NCBI GenBank assembly: GCA_001917815.1
Contig: MNES01000081.1
Span: forward strand, 1-64,000
From: Chloroflexi bacterium 13_1_40CM_65_17
Lineage (GTDB): Bacteria; Chloroflexota; Dormibacteria; Dormibacterales; Dormibacteraceae
Direction of reading: 5' to 3'
Length of the DNA: 64,000 nucleotides
Shown here: positions 1 to 10,019 of the stretch, piece after piece
How positions within the stretch are numbered: position 1 is the stretch's first letter
Layout: each line of letters starts with the position of its first letter
Program-made: the position numbers and the translations under genes
Notes under the pieces: model-generated
Database searches by the model: none
The model's input: the letters and a program-made list of their open reading frames with translations, nothing else
What the model was told of the DNA's origin: nothing

Positions 1-1
1 G

Positions 2-553
2 CAGCGAATGGCTGACGCGTTGGGCGAGGCGATTCATCACGCGATGGACGAAGGCCGGCTGCCTCGCCGCAACGGGGTGAGGCCGCACGTTACAGTGACG
101 ACGACGCTCGAAGGCTTGAAGAACGCAGTCGGCGCACCGCCGGCGGACCTCGAGCTCTCGCTGCCGATCTCGACCAGGACTCTCGAGCGCATCACCTGCG
201 ACTGCACAATTTCCCGAGTGCTCCTGGCCGACTCGATGGTGATCGACGTCGGCCGAGCGACGCGGGTGACCTCAGCTCCGCGGCGCCGCGCGCTGCGAGT
301 GCGCGATCGCGGCTGCCGGTTCCCAGGCTGCGACCGGCCGGCCAGCTGGTCGAACCCGCACCACATCGTCGCTTGGACGCGAGGCGGTCCGACACACCTC
401 GCTAACGAACTTCTCCTCTGCTACTACCACCATCGTCTCGTGCACGAGGGTGGTTGGCAGGTGATCAAAGCCGGCCGCGAGTTCCGATTCCTACCGCCGG
501 AACGCATCGTGACGAGACGAGCGCGAGGACCCGGGATGCGCTGGGCCGCTTAA
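2..553 (+). CDS. HNH endonuclease-like protein, DUF222/13E12 type (5' end cut off)
   Basis: Only the C-terminal part is inside the window; the frame is open to the left edge, so the ATG at 8 is probably internal. The visible 180 residues carry a Cys-rich HNH nuclease fold: CRFPGC, then HHIVAW about 10 residues later, then a GG-T-x6-N-x2-LLC-x2-HHRLVHEGGW region. This arrangement matches the HNH domain at the C-terminus of DUF222/13E12-repeat proteins, which are abundant in Actinobacteria and relatives. The substrate is unknown and many copies may be domesticated or mobile. It converges on proS with only 2 bases between the stop codons. The family call is confident; any cellular role is not. 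Confidence 0.85.
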   Translation, partial: QRMADALGEAIHHAMDEGRLPRRNGVRPHVTVTTTLEGLKNAVGAPPADLELSLPISTRTLERITCDCTISRVLLADSMVIDVGRATRVTSAPRRRALRVRDRGCRFPGCDRPASWSNPHHIVAWTRGGPTHLANELLLCYYHHRLVHEGGWQVIKAGREFRFLPPERIVTRRARGPGMRWAA

Positions 554-555
554 GG

Positions 556-2022
556 TCAGTAAGCCTTCGCCAGCGACACGCGGTACTTCGCGGGCTTTCC
601 GCACACCAGGCACTTGCCGGTGGCCTTCTCGTCCGGGTCAAGAGTGCGGATGGTAACCCCACCCGCGGCGGCCTTGATCTTCGCCTCACACTCCGCGTCG
701 CCGCACCACGTCGCCCATACGAACCCCGCCCGCTCTCTGAAATGCGCGACCACCTCATCCAGGGTGGAGAGCTCGAACGTGTTCTGCCGCTGAAACTCCT
801 GAGCGCGCGCGAAGAGCTTCGACTGATATGCAGTGAGCTCCGTTTGCAAGCGGTCGGCGATTCCGGTAACCGGTAGGGGGCGGCGCTCTCGCGAAAGGCG
901 ATCGACCAGCTCCACCTGGCCGGCGTCGACGTCGCGCGCCCCGACGTTCAGACGCAGGGGGACGCCCTTGAGCTCCCAGTGCGCGTACTTGTCGCCCGGG
1001 CGCTCGTCGCGCCAGTCGATTCGATGACGGATCCCGGCGGCCTTGAGCTGGCGCGCCCAACCGTCGATGAATCCTTCGACCTTGCTGCGGCTCTCGGCGT
1101 CTCGGAAGATCGGTACCACGACCACCTGGATCGGCGCCACCTTCGGAGGGACGAGGAGTCCCGAATCGTCGCCGTGTGCCATTACCAGCGCTCCGACCAG
1201 GCGGGTGCTGATTCCCCACGACGTGGAGTGGCACAGCTCGCGTTCGTTCTCAGTGTTGGAGAACGAGATGTCGTAGGCACGAGCGAAGTTCTGGCCGAAG
1301 TAATGCGATGTGCCCATCTGCAGCGCCAGTCCGTCACGCATGAGTCCCTCGACGGTCAGCGTGTACACGGCGCCGGGGAAAGTTTCGGCGGGCGACTTCT
1401 TGCCGCTCAATACAGGAACCGCCAGCCAGTCTTCCGCGATCGACCTGTAGTAATCAAGGATCAGCTGTGTCTCATCCATCGCCTCCTGCCCCGAAGCGTG
1501 GAACGTGTGGCCCTCCTGCCACCAGAACTCGCGGCTGCGAAGGAAAAGGCGCGAGCGCATCTCCCACCTGACGACGCTGTTCCACTGGTTGGTCAGCTTT
1601 GGCAGGTCGCGATGGCTCTGGATGTAGCGCTTGATCAGTGCCCCGATGATCGTTTCCGATGTCGGTCTGACCGCAAGGGGCTCTTCGAGCTCCTCCATGT
1701 CGCCGCCGGCCCTGGTGACCCACGCGACCTCTGGGGCGAAGCCCTCGACGTGCTCGGCTTCCTTCATCAGGTAGGAGCGTGGGATGAGGAGGGGGAACGC
1801 CCAGTTCTCATGCCCGCTCTCCTTGATCATGTCGTCGAAGGCGCGGGTGATCGCCTCCCACATCGCCCAGCCATAGGGGCGCACGACCATCATGCCGCGC
1901 ACCCCCGACCAATCCGCCAGCTCCGCCTTGCGGACGACGTCGGTGTACCAACGGTCGAAGTCGTCGGACATCTTGGTGATGTCCTTCACGAAGTCCTGCT
2001 GCTCTTCGGTTTCCTGCTTCAT
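556..2022 (-). CDS. proS: Proline--tRNA ligase, archaeal/eukaryotic-type
   Basis: Charges tRNA-Pro with proline in the cytoplasm. Class II synthetase motifs are clear: a motif 2 region with RPTSE near residue 120, the WQEGHTFHA segment, and a core ending before the anticodon-binding domain. The C-terminus has the zinc-binding tail typical of the short (archaeal/eukaryotic, 'type 3') ProRS, with WCGDAEC and CLVCGK and a terminal Tyr. The long insertion domain of E. coli-type ProRS is absent, and about 488 residues fits the short class. The ATG at 2022 is preferred because GGGAG lies 8 bases upstream; a GTG at 2037 would add five residues. It is the last gene of the rpsB-to-proS series, separated from ispG by repeat copy A1. 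Confidence 0.96.
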   Translation of the reverse strand: MKQETEEQQDFVKDITKMSDDFDRWYTDVVRKAELADWSGVRGMMVVRPYGWAMWEAITRAFDDMIKESGHENWAFPLLIPRSYLMKEAEHVEGFAPEVAWVTRAGGDMEELEEPLAVRPTSETIIGALIKRYIQSHRDLPKLTNQWNSVVRWEMRSRLFLRSREFWWQEGHTFHASGQEAMDETQLILDYYRSIAEDWLAVPVLSGKKSPAETFPGAVYTLTVEGLMRDGLALQMGTSHYFGQNFARAYDISFSNTENERELCHSTSWGISTRLVGALVMAHGDDSGLLVPPKVAPIQVVVVPIFRDAESRSKVEGFIDGWARQLKAAGIRHRIDWRDERPGDKYAHWELKGVPLRLNVGARDVDAGQVELVDRLSRERRPLPVTGIADRLQTELTAYQSKLFARAQEFQRQNTFELSTLDEVVAHFRERAGFVWATWCGDAECEAKIKAAAGGVTIRTLDPDEKATGKCLVCGKPAKYRVSLAKAY

Positions 2023-2062
2023 GCGTTTCGCTCCCACGGATCAATGATCTGAGTTCTGATCG

Positions 2063-2104
2063 CCCCACCGGCCCTTCGGGCCACCTCCCCGCATAGCGGG
2101 GAGG
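2063..2104 (+). repeat. Intergenic double-hairpin repeat, family A copy 1
   Basis: Two adjacent perfect hairpins lie between ispG and proS. The first is GGCCC-TTC-GGGCC (2070-2082). The second is CCTCCCCGC-ATA-GCGGGGAGG (2084-2104), the constant stem of family A. A CCCCACC lead-in precedes the first hairpin, as in the other copies at 11203, 16055, 39706 and 44698. There is no T-run, so a classical intrinsic terminator is unlikely. Confidence 0.85.
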
Positions 2105-2110
2105 CCAGGG

Positions 2111-3241
2111 CTAAGACGGGAGCGGGGCCGGGGCGGGCGCGTGCTCGGCTGCGATCGCGTCGATCTCGGCCAGCAGCACGGTGAGGAGCTCCTCTTGGGC
2201 CACGGTCTTGTAGAGCTTACCTTTCTTGAAGATCACGCCCTTGCCGCGTCCGCCGGTGACGCCGATGTCGGCGTGTCGAGCCTCGGCCGGACCGTTGACG
2301 ACACAGCCCATGACCGCGACCGTGATCGGAATCTTGAGCCTGGCGATGTGTGCCTCCACCGCTTTGACCGTGGGCACCATGTCGTATTCCAGCCGGCCGC
2401 ACGTCGGGCATGCGACCAGCGTGGCACTCTCGTTGCGAAATGCGAGTGTCTTGAGGATCTCGTGCGCAACGCGCACCTCCTCGCAAGGGTCCGAGGTAGC
2501 GAGCGAGACGCGGATCGTGTCGCCGATTCCCTCACCGAGCAGCATGCCCAGGCCGACGGCGCTGCGGATGCTGCCCGCCTCGACCGGACCCGATTCGGTG
2601 ACGCCCAGGTGGATCGGGTACGCACGCGCGGCCGCGAACTTGCGATTCGCCATCACGTTCGTCCAAACGTCGGTCGCCTTCAGCGAGACCTTGATGTAAC
2701 CAGGACCGTAGTCGAGCTCCTCGAGGATCTTGCAGTGACCGAGCGCCACCTCGACCATGCGATCAGCCGTGCGCTCACGATCGTCGCGATCGATCTGGTG
2801 CAGCTCACGGAGGCTCTTGTGCACCTCCTCGGGCAATGACCCGGCGTTGACCCCGATCCGAAACGGGGTCTGACGTTCCTTGGCGGCGGCTACGACCTTC
2901 ACGACCTTGTCGCGATCCGGGATGTTGCCGGGGTTTAGTCGCAGACAGTGCACGCCGGCCTCGATCGCTATCAACGCGAGGGTGTGGTCGTAGTGGATGT
3001 CGGCGATCACCGGCAGGGGCGAGCCCTTGACGATCTCTTTCAGCGCCTCGGCCGCCTCGCGGTCTGGAACCGCCGGGCGCACGATCTCGCAGCCGGCCTC
3101 TTTCAGCTCATGGATCTGGCGCAGCGTCGCTTTGACGTCGCGGGTGTCGGTCTTGGTCATGGTCTGCACGGCGATGGGTGCGGCGCCCCCGATGACCACG
3201 CCGCCCACGTTGACGGGGATTGACTTACGCCGTTCGACCAT
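2111..3241 (-). CDS. ispG: 4-hydroxy-3-methylbut-2-enyl-diphosphate synthase (IspG/GcpE)
   Basis: Penultimate step of the MEP isoprenoid pathway: converts MEcPP to HMBPP using a 4Fe-4S cluster and reduced ferredoxin or flavodoxin. The 376 residues form the N-terminal TIM barrel (ADIHYDHTLAL, HCLRLNPGNI) plus the C-terminal cluster domain. Cluster ligands are visible at Cys278 and Cys281 (CPTCGR), Cys313 and Glu320 (GCVVNGPAEA), the exact E. coli pattern. The ATG shares one base with the rseP stop (TGATG), so the two are probably translationally coupled. Together with dxr two genes upstream this puts two MEP enzymes in one operon. IVRPAVPD replaces the usual IVRVAVPD, a minor change. Confidence 0.98.
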   Translation of the reverse strand: MVERRKSIPVNVGGVVIGGAAPIAVQTMTKTDTRDVKATLRQIHELKEAGCEIVRPAVPDREAAEALKEIVKGSPLPVIADIHYDHTLALIAIEAGVHCLRLNPGNIPDRDKVVKVVAAAKERQTPFRIGVNAGSLPEEVHKSLRELHQIDRDDRERTADRMVEVALGHCKILEELDYGPGYIKVSLKATDVWTNVMANRKFAAARAYPIHLGVTESGPVEAGSIRSAVGLGMLLGEGIGDTIRVSLATSDPCEEVRVAHEILKTLAFRNESATLVACPTCGRLEYDMVPTVKAVEAHIARLKIPITVAVMGCVVNGPAEARHADIGVTGGRGKGVIFKKGKLYKTVAQEELLTVLLAEIDAIAAEHAPAPAPLPS

Positions 3242-4317
3242 CAGTGACCACCCGGAAACGTGCCTGTGGCGAGGCGCTGGATGTCAAGGAAGCTGATGAA
3301 CGCCGCCAGGGCCAGGAGCGCGACAAGACCCCAGCGCTGCACGTTCAGCTCGCTCTTCCGATCGAACGGCCGGCGCCGAATCCATTCGACTACTGCGACC
3401 ACGATGCGACCGCCGTCGAGGGCTGGAATCGGCAGCAGGTTCGTGAAGCCGAGCGCCACCGACAGGATGGCGACCAGGAAGATGTAGTTGATCAGCCCCT
3501 GGTTGACGGACTGCGCCGTGATCGTGGCGATTCCGATGGGGCCGGTCAGCCCATCAGGGCCGAGCAGGCCGCCCTTGACCTGGCCGGTGATGAGCTGATC
3601 GATGCCCTGGACGATGTTGCCGATGGCCACCACGGGGAAGCTAACCCCATCGGTGACGGCGGTCGCGACGGTGCTGATTCTGCGAGGCATCCCGACCCCG
3701 ATCTGACAGGCCGGGGGCGTGTCCGTCGAGCAAATCGGTGTGACTGTCACGGTGAAGGGCTTCCCGTCCGGGTGAATGCCCGTGAGTACCAACGGCGCGC
3801 CATGATGCGCGTGCTCCTCATCCAGGATCTGACCGGTCACGTTCACAGGTTTCCCGTTGACCGCGCGAATGCTGTCTCCCTGCTGGAGGCCGGCCTGGGC
3901 GGCAGGCGAACCAGGCACCACGCTCAGGACCTTGCCCGGATCGCTGTTGAGCTGCGTCAGGCCAAGGCCCGTGATCAGCACGATCGCGACCAGGAAGTTC
4001 ACAGCCGGCCCCGCGGCCAGGATCGCGATCTTCTGGAGGGGCGTCTTGGTGTGGAAGCCGTCGGGTTCGTTGAAATCGCCCGCCTCCATGCCGCCCATCC
4101 GCACATAGCCGAGGATGGGGAGCAGTCGGAGCGCGTACAGCGTGCCGCCGCGGGTGAAGGACACCAGCCTGGTCCCGGCGCCGATCGAGAACTCGATCAC
4201 GCGGACCTTGAACAGTTTGGCGACGACGAAGTGGCCGGCCTCGTGGGGCCCGATCAGGATCAGGAATGCCCCGGCTACGGCAATGACCGACACGACCCCG
4301 TTGAGCAGCTGGTTCAC
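3241..4317 (-). CDS. rseP: RIP-type zinc metalloprotease RseP/SpoIVFB-like (site-2 protease, M50)
   Basis: Membrane-embedded protease that cleaves transmembrane substrates such as anti-sigma factors or remnant signal peptides. The zinc motif HEAGH is at residues 25-29 in the first membrane helix. A single PDZ domain follows (about residues 125-190, with SPAAQAGLQQGDSI). The second metal motif NLLPIPALDGG lies in a late membrane helix. Three to four hydrophobic segments are visible. At 358 residues it is the one-PDZ form, shorter than E. coli RseP, which has two. It lies between dxr and ispG in the order common to Firmicutes and Actinobacteria. The physiological substrate cannot be read from the sequence. 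Confidence 0.95.
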   Translation of the reverse strand: MNQLLNGVVSVIAVAGAFLILIGPHEAGHFVVAKLFKVRVIEFSIGAGTRLVSFTRGGTLYALRLLPILGYVRMGGMEAGDFNEPDGFHTKTPLQKIAILAAGPAVNFLVAIVLITGLGLTQLNSDPGKVLSVVPGSPAAQAGLQQGDSIRAVNGKPVNVTGQILDEEHAHHGAPLVLTGIHPDGKPFTVTVTPICSTDTPPACQIGVGMPRRISTVATAVTDGVSFPVVAIGNIVQGIDQLITGQVKGGLLGPDGLTGPIGIATITAQSVNQGLINYIFLVAILSVALGFTNLLPIPALDGGRIVVAVVEWIRRRPFDRKSELNVQRWGLVALLALAAFISFLDIQRLATGTFPGGH

Positions 4318-4326
4318 GACTTCAGA

Positions 4327-5451
4327 CTACCGGAGAGTCCCCGCCGAGTTGATCCTTACGAACTCCCGCGCCCATCGATCCGCCGCCAGGATCTCTTCGA
4401 GGGTGGTTCCGCCGCCGGGGAAGGCTTGTAGCGCCGCCTCGACCGTTCGGATGATGCCCGTGAAGGGAATCTCCCGAGCCAGGAATGCGTTCACCGCCTC
4501 CTCGTTGGCTGCGTTGAGCACCGCCGGTCGCCCTTTGCCCGCCTGGGCGGCGCCTCTGGCCAGCCGCACGGCGGGGAAGCGGGCCTCGTCCAGGGGGTAG
4601 AACTCGAGCGGCCCGAGGTCCTCCAACACTGTCGGGGGAACGGCGCCGGCAAGGCGGTCAGGGTAGCCGAGGGCGACAGCTATGGGCAGGCGCATGTCGG
4701 GGACTCCTATCTGTGCCTTCAGCGAGCCATCGACGAACTCCACCAGGGAGTGCACCGCGCTCTGGGGGTGGATGATGACCGACACCTGCGCGAGGGGCAC
4801 TCCGAAGAGGTGGTGCGCCTCGATCATCTCGAGACCCTTGTTCATCAGGGTCGCCGAGTCGATCGTGACCTTGGGGCCCATCGACCACCGCGGGTGGTTG
4901 AGGGCTTCCTCGACGGTCACCTGGTCGAGGTCGAGGTCGGGATGAGCCCAGAACGGTCCCCCGCTGGCGGTGATGACCAGGCGCCGGATGTTCGCCCAGT
5001 CTTCGCCCCACAGGCACTGCCAGATCGCGCTGTGCTCGCTGTCGATCGGCCGGATGCCCATCCTTTCCGGAAGTGCGCCCTGCGCGCGCCCGGCGCCCGC
5101 CGCCTCCATGACGAGGTCGCCGGCCATCACCAGCACCTCCTTGGTCGCGAGCGCCACCTCCTTTCCCGCCTCGAGCGCAGCGAGCGTCGGTGCCAGCGCC
5201 CGCGCGCCGGGAATGGCAACCGCGACGATGTCGCATCGCGGATCGGTGACCATCTCCCTCACGCGGGAATCGAAGTCAGGCTCGCCGGCCTGACCCTGGA
5301 TCACGTATTCGGCCATGCGTTTGGCCGAGCGTCTTCCCTCGGTCAGCCCGAACAGCCGCAGGCGGGCCGGGTTGCGGTCGATGACGTCGAGCGTCTGCTG
5401 GCCGATGGAGCCTGTAGCGCCGAGTATCGCGACGTTGACCGGTCGCGTCAT
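4327..5451 (-). CDS. dxr: 1-deoxy-D-xylulose 5-phosphate reductoisomerase
   Basis: First committed step of the MEP pathway: DXP plus NADPH to 2-C-methyl-D-erythritol 4-phosphate. The N-terminal Rossmann motif GATGSIG is at residues 11-17. The catalytic region contains IDSEHSAIWQ, ITASGGPF, HPRWSMGPKVTIDSATLMNKG and EAHHLF, all standard for the family. Length (374 aa) is slightly below the usual 380-400. ALATKE replaces the common ALANKE in the NADPH-binding loop. Nine bases separate its stop from the rseP start and one base separates its start from the cdsA stop, so it is one transcription unit. Confidence 0.98.
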   Translation of the reverse strand: MTRPVNVAILGATGSIGQQTLDVIDRNPARLRLFGLTEGRRSAKRMAEYVIQGQAGEPDFDSRVREMVTDPRCDIVAVAIPGARALAPTLAALEAGKEVALATKEVLVMAGDLVMEAAGAGRAQGALPERMGIRPIDSEHSAIWQCLWGEDWANIRRLVITASGGPFWAHPDLDLDQVTVEEALNHPRWSMGPKVTIDSATLMNKGLEMIEAHHLFGVPLAQVSVIIHPQSAVHSLVEFVDGSLKAQIGVPDMRLPIAVALGYPDRLAGAVPPTVLEDLGPLEFYPLDEARFPAVRLARGAAQAGKGRPAVLNAANEEAVNAFLAREIPFTGIIRTVEAALQAFPGGGTTLEEILAADRWAREFVRINSAGTLR

Positions 5452-5452
5452 G

Positions 5453-6295
5453 TCAGTGGATCAGATGGAACATGGTCACGTAGAAGTAGACGAGGATCGG
5501 TGGAAAGAGGATCGAGTCGAGGCGGTCGAGGATGCCTCCGTGACCCGGGATCAAGTGGGACGAATCCTTGACCTCTGCGATTCGCTTCATCTGCGACTCG
5601 ACGAGGTCTCCAACCAGCGCGCTGACTCCAACGAGAACGCCGATGACGATTGCGTGCACCGGCGATAGGCCAAGGATTCCGGAGATCCCGATCAACATCG
5701 CAATCACCGAAGCCAGCACGCCCGCGATGGCGCCCTCGACCGTCTTGTGCGGGCTGATCGATGCGAAGAACGGATGGCGGCCGACGCGGCTGCCGATGAG
5801 CAGGGCGGCGGCGTCGTTGGCGATGACGGCGAGGATCGTGAACAGCGTCCACACCATCCCGTGGGGTTGCGATGTATACAGCAGCAGGTAGTAGTTGAAC
5901 GGCATGCCGATGTAGAGCGCGCCGGCCAATCCCATCGCCCATCTGCTGAGGCCCTGCCGGCGGCCGGGCACCACCAGGAACGCGGCGAGACCGCCCACCA
6001 GAGCGAGCGACAGGACGAGCGCCACGTCCACCTGCTTGAGGACGGTGCCGCTGAACGCGAAAAAGGCGCCCAGCGGAAAGAGGAGCCAAGCGGGGGCGCG
6101 GGAGCCCATGCCCTCGGAGAGGCCGAGGAACTCCCACAACGCCAGGCCGCCGAGCAGGATGACGAGCGCGTACACGCCGTAGATGCCGGCATACACGCCG
6201 ATCAGAACTACGCCTAGGAATACCGAGGCGCTGAGAATCCGAACCATCAACGGGCTTGGTTTAGGGAGCGGCAGCGCCGGTGTTCCGGTCGTCAC
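5453..6295 (-). CDS. cdsA: Phosphatidate cytidylyltransferase
   Basis: Makes CDP-diacylglycerol from phosphatidic acid and CTP, the entry to phospholipid synthesis, in the inner membrane. The protein has about seven to eight hydrophobic segments over 280 residues. It ends in the family signature with S-x-x-KR near residue 234, then IPGHGGILDRLDS. The GTG start overlaps the uppS stop by one base (TAGTG). Placement between uppS and dxr is the conserved bacterial order. Confidence 0.97.
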   Translation of the reverse strand: MTTGTPALPLPKPSPLMVRILSASVFLGVVLIGVYAGIYGVYALVILLGGLALWEFLGLSEGMGSRAPAWLLFPLGAFFAFSGTVLKQVDVALVLSLALVGGLAAFLVVPGRRQGLSRWAMGLAGALYIGMPFNYYLLLYTSQPHGMVWTLFTILAVIANDAAALLIGSRVGRHPFFASISPHKTVEGAIAGVLASVIAMLIGISGILGLSPVHAIVIGVLVGVSALVGDLVESQMKRIAEVKDSSHLIPGHGGILDRLDSILFPPILVYFYVTMFHLIH

Positions 6296-7026
6296 TATGA
6301 GACGCTTCCCACGCTGAGCTCATCGGGCCGACCGCCAAAGCGGCGTACCCGCGCGTTGTACTCAGCTATGGCCGCCTTCAGCTCGTCGACTCCAAAGTCC
6401 GGCCAGAGGGTGTCGGTCACCAGCATTTCGGAGTAGGCGGACTGCCACAGAAGAAAGTTGCTCACGCGGCTCTCGCCTGCCGTCCTGATGATCAGGTCGG
6501 GGTCAGGGAGCTCCGGGTTGTAGAGATGCGCGGCGATGGCGGCCTCGTCGATCTTGTCCGCCGGCACTCCTTCCTCCACCAACCTGCGCACCGAGTCCAC
6601 CAGCTCGGCACGCCCACCATAGTTGAGACACACGTTGAGGATTCCGTTGGTGTTGAGCGCGGTGCGCGCCATGGCCTCATCGATACGATCCCGCATCCGC
6701 TGCGACAGCTCGTCTCGCCGCCCGCTGACGACGATCCGCACCCCGCGCCGGTGCATCTCGTCGATCTCCCGCTGCATGGTTTCGTGGAACAGGCGCATCA
6801 GCGCCCGCACCTCCGCCCGCGGCCGAGACCAGTTCTCGGTCGAGAACGCGTAGACCGAGAGCACCTCCACCCCGAGCTCCTCGCAACCCTCAAGCACGCG
6901 CTTGATCGCCCGCACACCCGCCCGGTGGCCGAAGCTGACCGGATGCCTGCGGCGGCGGGCCCAGCGGCCGTTGCCGTCCATGATGATCCCGATGTGGCGA
7001 GGAACTGAGGAGTCCAAGCGCTGCAA
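6295..7026 (-). CDS. uppS: Polyprenyl (undecaprenyl) diphosphate synthase, cis-type
   Basis: Builds the C55 lipid carrier for cell-wall synthesis by cis-condensation of isopentenyl diphosphate. The catalytic motif MDGNGRWA has Asp at residue 17. FGHRAG, YAFSTENW, and the RTAGESRVSNFLLWQ-AYSEM region follow, all UppS/Z-prenyltransferase signatures. The start is TTG at 7026; another in-frame TTG three codons inside is possible, but no ATG or GTG precedes the catalytic motif. A stem-loop sits in the 75-base gap after frr. Confidence 0.97.
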   Translation of the reverse strand: MQRLDSSVPRHIGIIMDGNGRWARRRRHPVSFGHRAGVRAIKRVLEGCEELGVEVLSVYAFSTENWSRPRAEVRALMRLFHETMQREIDEMHRRGVRIVVSGRRDELSQRMRDRIDEAMARTALNTNGILNVCLNYGGRAELVDSVRRLVEEGVPADKIDEAAIAAHLYNPELPDPDLIIRTAGESRVSNFLLWQSAYSEMLVTDTLWPDFGVDELKAAIAEYNARVRRFGGRPDELSVGSVS

Positions 7027-7032
7027 CTGTAC

Positions 7033-7075
7033 CTACGTGGCGGGGACCTGCCGGGTTACGACCGGCCTCACGTAG
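7033..7075 (-). other. Stem-loop between frr and uppS
   Basis: The seven-base arms CTACGTG (7033-7039) and CACGTAG (7069-7075) are perfect complements and enclose a GC-rich inner region that can fold further (CCGG ... CCGG). No T-run follows on either strand, so it is not a typical intrinsic terminator. It may act as an RNA-processing or attenuation element. Confidence 0.4.
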
Positions 7076-7101
7076 CCAGCGGCAGGTGTCCTCTCATATG
7101 T

Positions 7102-7659
7102 CTATATCTCCATCACTTCGGCTTCTTTCCGGGCGGCGTGAGCGTCGACGCGTTCGACCTGGGACTCGGTCACCTTCTGCAGCCGCGCGTGGGCGCGCTT
7201 GGCCTCGTCCTCGGCGATCTCGCCCTGCTTCTGCATCGCGTCGACGCGGTGGATCTCGTCACGGCGGACGTTGCGGATCGCGACGCGCGCCTCCTCGGCC
7301 TTGTGGCGTACCAGCTTGACGTACTCCTTGCGGCGCTCCTCGGTCAGGGGCGGGATGGGGACGCGGATCACCTGCCCGTCGTTCGCCGGGTTCAGCCCCT
7401 GCTCGCCGGCGCGCAGCGCTTTCTCCACCGCGCCGATCTGGCTCTTGTCGTAGACCTGCACGACCAGAAGCCTTGGTTCGGGGGCGCTGATCTGGGCCAG
7501 CTGGTTCAGCGGGGTCGGCGTGCCGTAGTACGGAACCATGACCTTGTCGATCAAAGCGGGGTTCGCGCGGCCGGTGCGAATGGTGGCGAGCTCGGCCGCG
7601 AAGTGCTCGACCGATTTGGACATCTTCGACTCCGCCTCGCGCAGGATCGGGTCGATCAT
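7102..7659 (-). CDS. frr: Ribosome recycling factor
   Basis: Splits post-termination ribosomes together with EF-G. Full length (185 aa), starting [13 protein letters not shown]. Hallmark segments are present: [33 protein letters not shown] and the [14 protein letters not shown]-like stretch (here [14 protein letters not shown]). The C-terminal helix is extended by a charged tail. It overlaps pyrH by four bases (ATGA), the usual coupled arrangement. Confidence 0.98.
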   Translation of the reverse strand: MIDPILREAESKMSKSVEHFAAELATIRTGRANPALIDKVMVPYYGTPTPLNQLAQISAPEPRLLVVQVYDKSQIGAVEKALRAGEQGLNPANDGQVIRVPIPPLTEERRKEYVKLVRHKAEEARVAIRNVRRDEIHRVDAMQKQGEIAEDEAKRAHARLQKVTESQVERVDAHAARKEAEVMEI

Positions 7660-8384
7660 CCCAATGCTCCGACGAGGGTTCCGATCTCCTCACCCAGCAC
7701 TACGCGCTCGATGTTTCCTGGCTCGAGGAGGTTGAACACCACGATGGGCACGTTGTTGTCCATGCACAGCGTCAGTGCGGTGTTGTCCATCACCTCGATG
7801 CCTCGATTCAAAACCTCCAGGTAATCGAGGTGCTGCAGCTTGATCGCCTTTGGGTCGAGCTTGGGGTCGGCCGTGTAGACGCCATCGACCTTGGTCGCCT
7901 TGAGGATGACGTCGGCTTCGATCTCCACCGCGCGCAGCGCAGCTGTGGTGTCGGTGGTGAAATACGGGTTGCCGGTCCCGGCGGCGAGGATCACAACGCG
8001 GCCCTTCTCCAGATGACGCACCGCGCGCCGCCGGATGTAAGGCTCGGCGACCTGCGGCATCTGGATCGCGGTCATCGTTCGCGCCGGGATGCCGGTGCGC
8101 TCGAGCGCATCCTGCAACGCAAGCGCGTTGATCACGGTCGCCAGCATGCCCATGTAGTCCCCCGTCGCGCGATCGAAGCCGCGTTCGCTTGCGGCCAGGC
8201 CGCGGAAGATGTTGCCGCCGCCCACCACCAGCGCGATCTGCACGCCCATCTCATGCACGCGCTTGACCTGACCGGCAATCGTCTGCACGACCTCCAGATC
8301 GATGCCGTAGTCGCGTTTCCCGCCGAGGGCCTCGCCGCTCAGCTTGAGCAGGATGCGGTTGTACTTCGGCGTTCGATCGCCCAT
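7656..8384 (-). CDS. pyrH: UMP kinase
   Basis: Phosphorylates UMP to UDP for pyrimidine nucleotide supply; a hexameric amino-acid-kinase-fold enzyme. [11 protein letters not shown] at the N-terminus is the phosphate loop. [26 protein letters not shown] and the [16 protein letters not shown] region are all diagnostic. Length is 242 aa. It overlaps frr at its 3' end and lies 7 bases downstream of tsf. Confidence 0.98.
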   Translation of the reverse strand: MGDRTPKYNRILLKLSGEALGGKRDYGIDLEVVQTIAGQVKRVHEMGVQIALVVGGGNIFRGLAASERGFDRATGDYMGMLATVINALALQDALERTGIPARTMTAIQMPQVAEPYIRRRAVRHLEKGRVVILAAGTGNPYFTTDTTAALRAVEIEADVILKATKVDGVYTADPKLDPKAIKLQHLDYLEVLNRGIEVMDNTALTLCMDNNVPIVVFNLLEPGNIERVVLGEEIGTLVGALG

Positions 8385-8391
8385 CGGCGAT

Positions 8392-9011
8392 TTACTCGTC
8401 GGCCTCGCGGACGTTGAAGCGGGCGAACCGGCGCACAGTGATGTTCTCCTGCAGCTTTGAGATGTTCTCGGCGATCAGGTCCTTGACCGTGTGCTTCGGC
8501 TCTCGAAAGTATGGCTGTTCGAGAAGGACGTTCTCCTTGATGAAGTTCTCGACCTGTCCGTCGACTCTCTTGGCGAGTGCCTGTTTCGGCGTGCCATCCT
8601 GCTCCGCCTTGCGCTCGTAGATTGCCCTTTCCTCGACGAGCACCTCGTCGGGGATGTCGTCGCGAGAGACCCACCTCGGGTTGGTGGCCGCGATCTGCAG
8701 CGCAATCTCCTTGGCGAGCTTGCGGAAATCCTCGCCCTTGGCGACGAAGTCGGTCTCGCAATCGACCTCGACCAGCACGCCAACCTGAGGCGGGAAGTCG
8801 GGAGTCGTGCGGTGCAGGTAGGCTTCGACCAAGCCCTGGCCCGTTGCGCGGCCCGCGCGCTTCGCTGCCTTCGCGATTCCTTTCTCGCGCAGGATCGTGT
8901 ATGCCTTCTCGAGGTCGCCGTCAGCTTCCTCCAGCGCGTTCTTGCAATCCATCATGCCTGCGCCGGACATCTCGCGGAGCTTCTTGACAAGCTCCATGGG
9001 GACTGTTGCCA

Positions 9012-9012
<1 letters not shown>
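8392..9012 (-). CDS. tsf: Elongation factor Ts
   Basis: Nucleotide exchange factor for EF-Tu. The N-terminal UBA-like domain has [19 protein letters not shown]. The core contains GLVEAYLH and [18 protein letters not shown]. At 206 aa it is the short form with one core subdomain, as in cyanobacteria, Thermus and many Chloroflexi/Actinobacteria relatives, rather than the roughly 280 aa E. coli form. Its start shares one base with the rpsB stop. Confidence 0.98.
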
Positions 9013-9860
<848 letters not shown>

Positions 9861-9993
9861 GTTCGATTGCCTCCCTGTTCCACTTCCGCCCGGTTCTGGC
9901 CTTCGCTGAAGGACAGGAGCAGTGCCCCGGGCGTGCTAACTCAGTCGACGCCGGGCGCGCGCAGGGCGCCCTTTGATTGGACTGGCGTTTGGA

Positions 9994-10017
9994 AGTATAC
10001 CCAGCCCTCTGAATTCG
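9994..10017 (-). promoter_or_regulatory. Candidate promoter of the rpsB operon
   Basis: On the minus strand a good -10 hexamer TATACT lies at 9999-9994. An AT-rich partial palindrome (CTGATTCGAATTCAG) sits at the -35 distance, but no clear TTGACA is present. The leader to the rpsB GTG would be roughly 125-130 bases. The rest of 9861-10019 shows no other gene or strong hairpin. Confidence 0.35.
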
Positions 10018-10019
10018 AA

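Noticed and set aside
9861-10019. Ribosomal-protein S2 autoregulatory leader
   Set aside because: The region is upstream of rpsB but I could not find a structure matching known S2 leader motifs; only a promoter candidate is reported.
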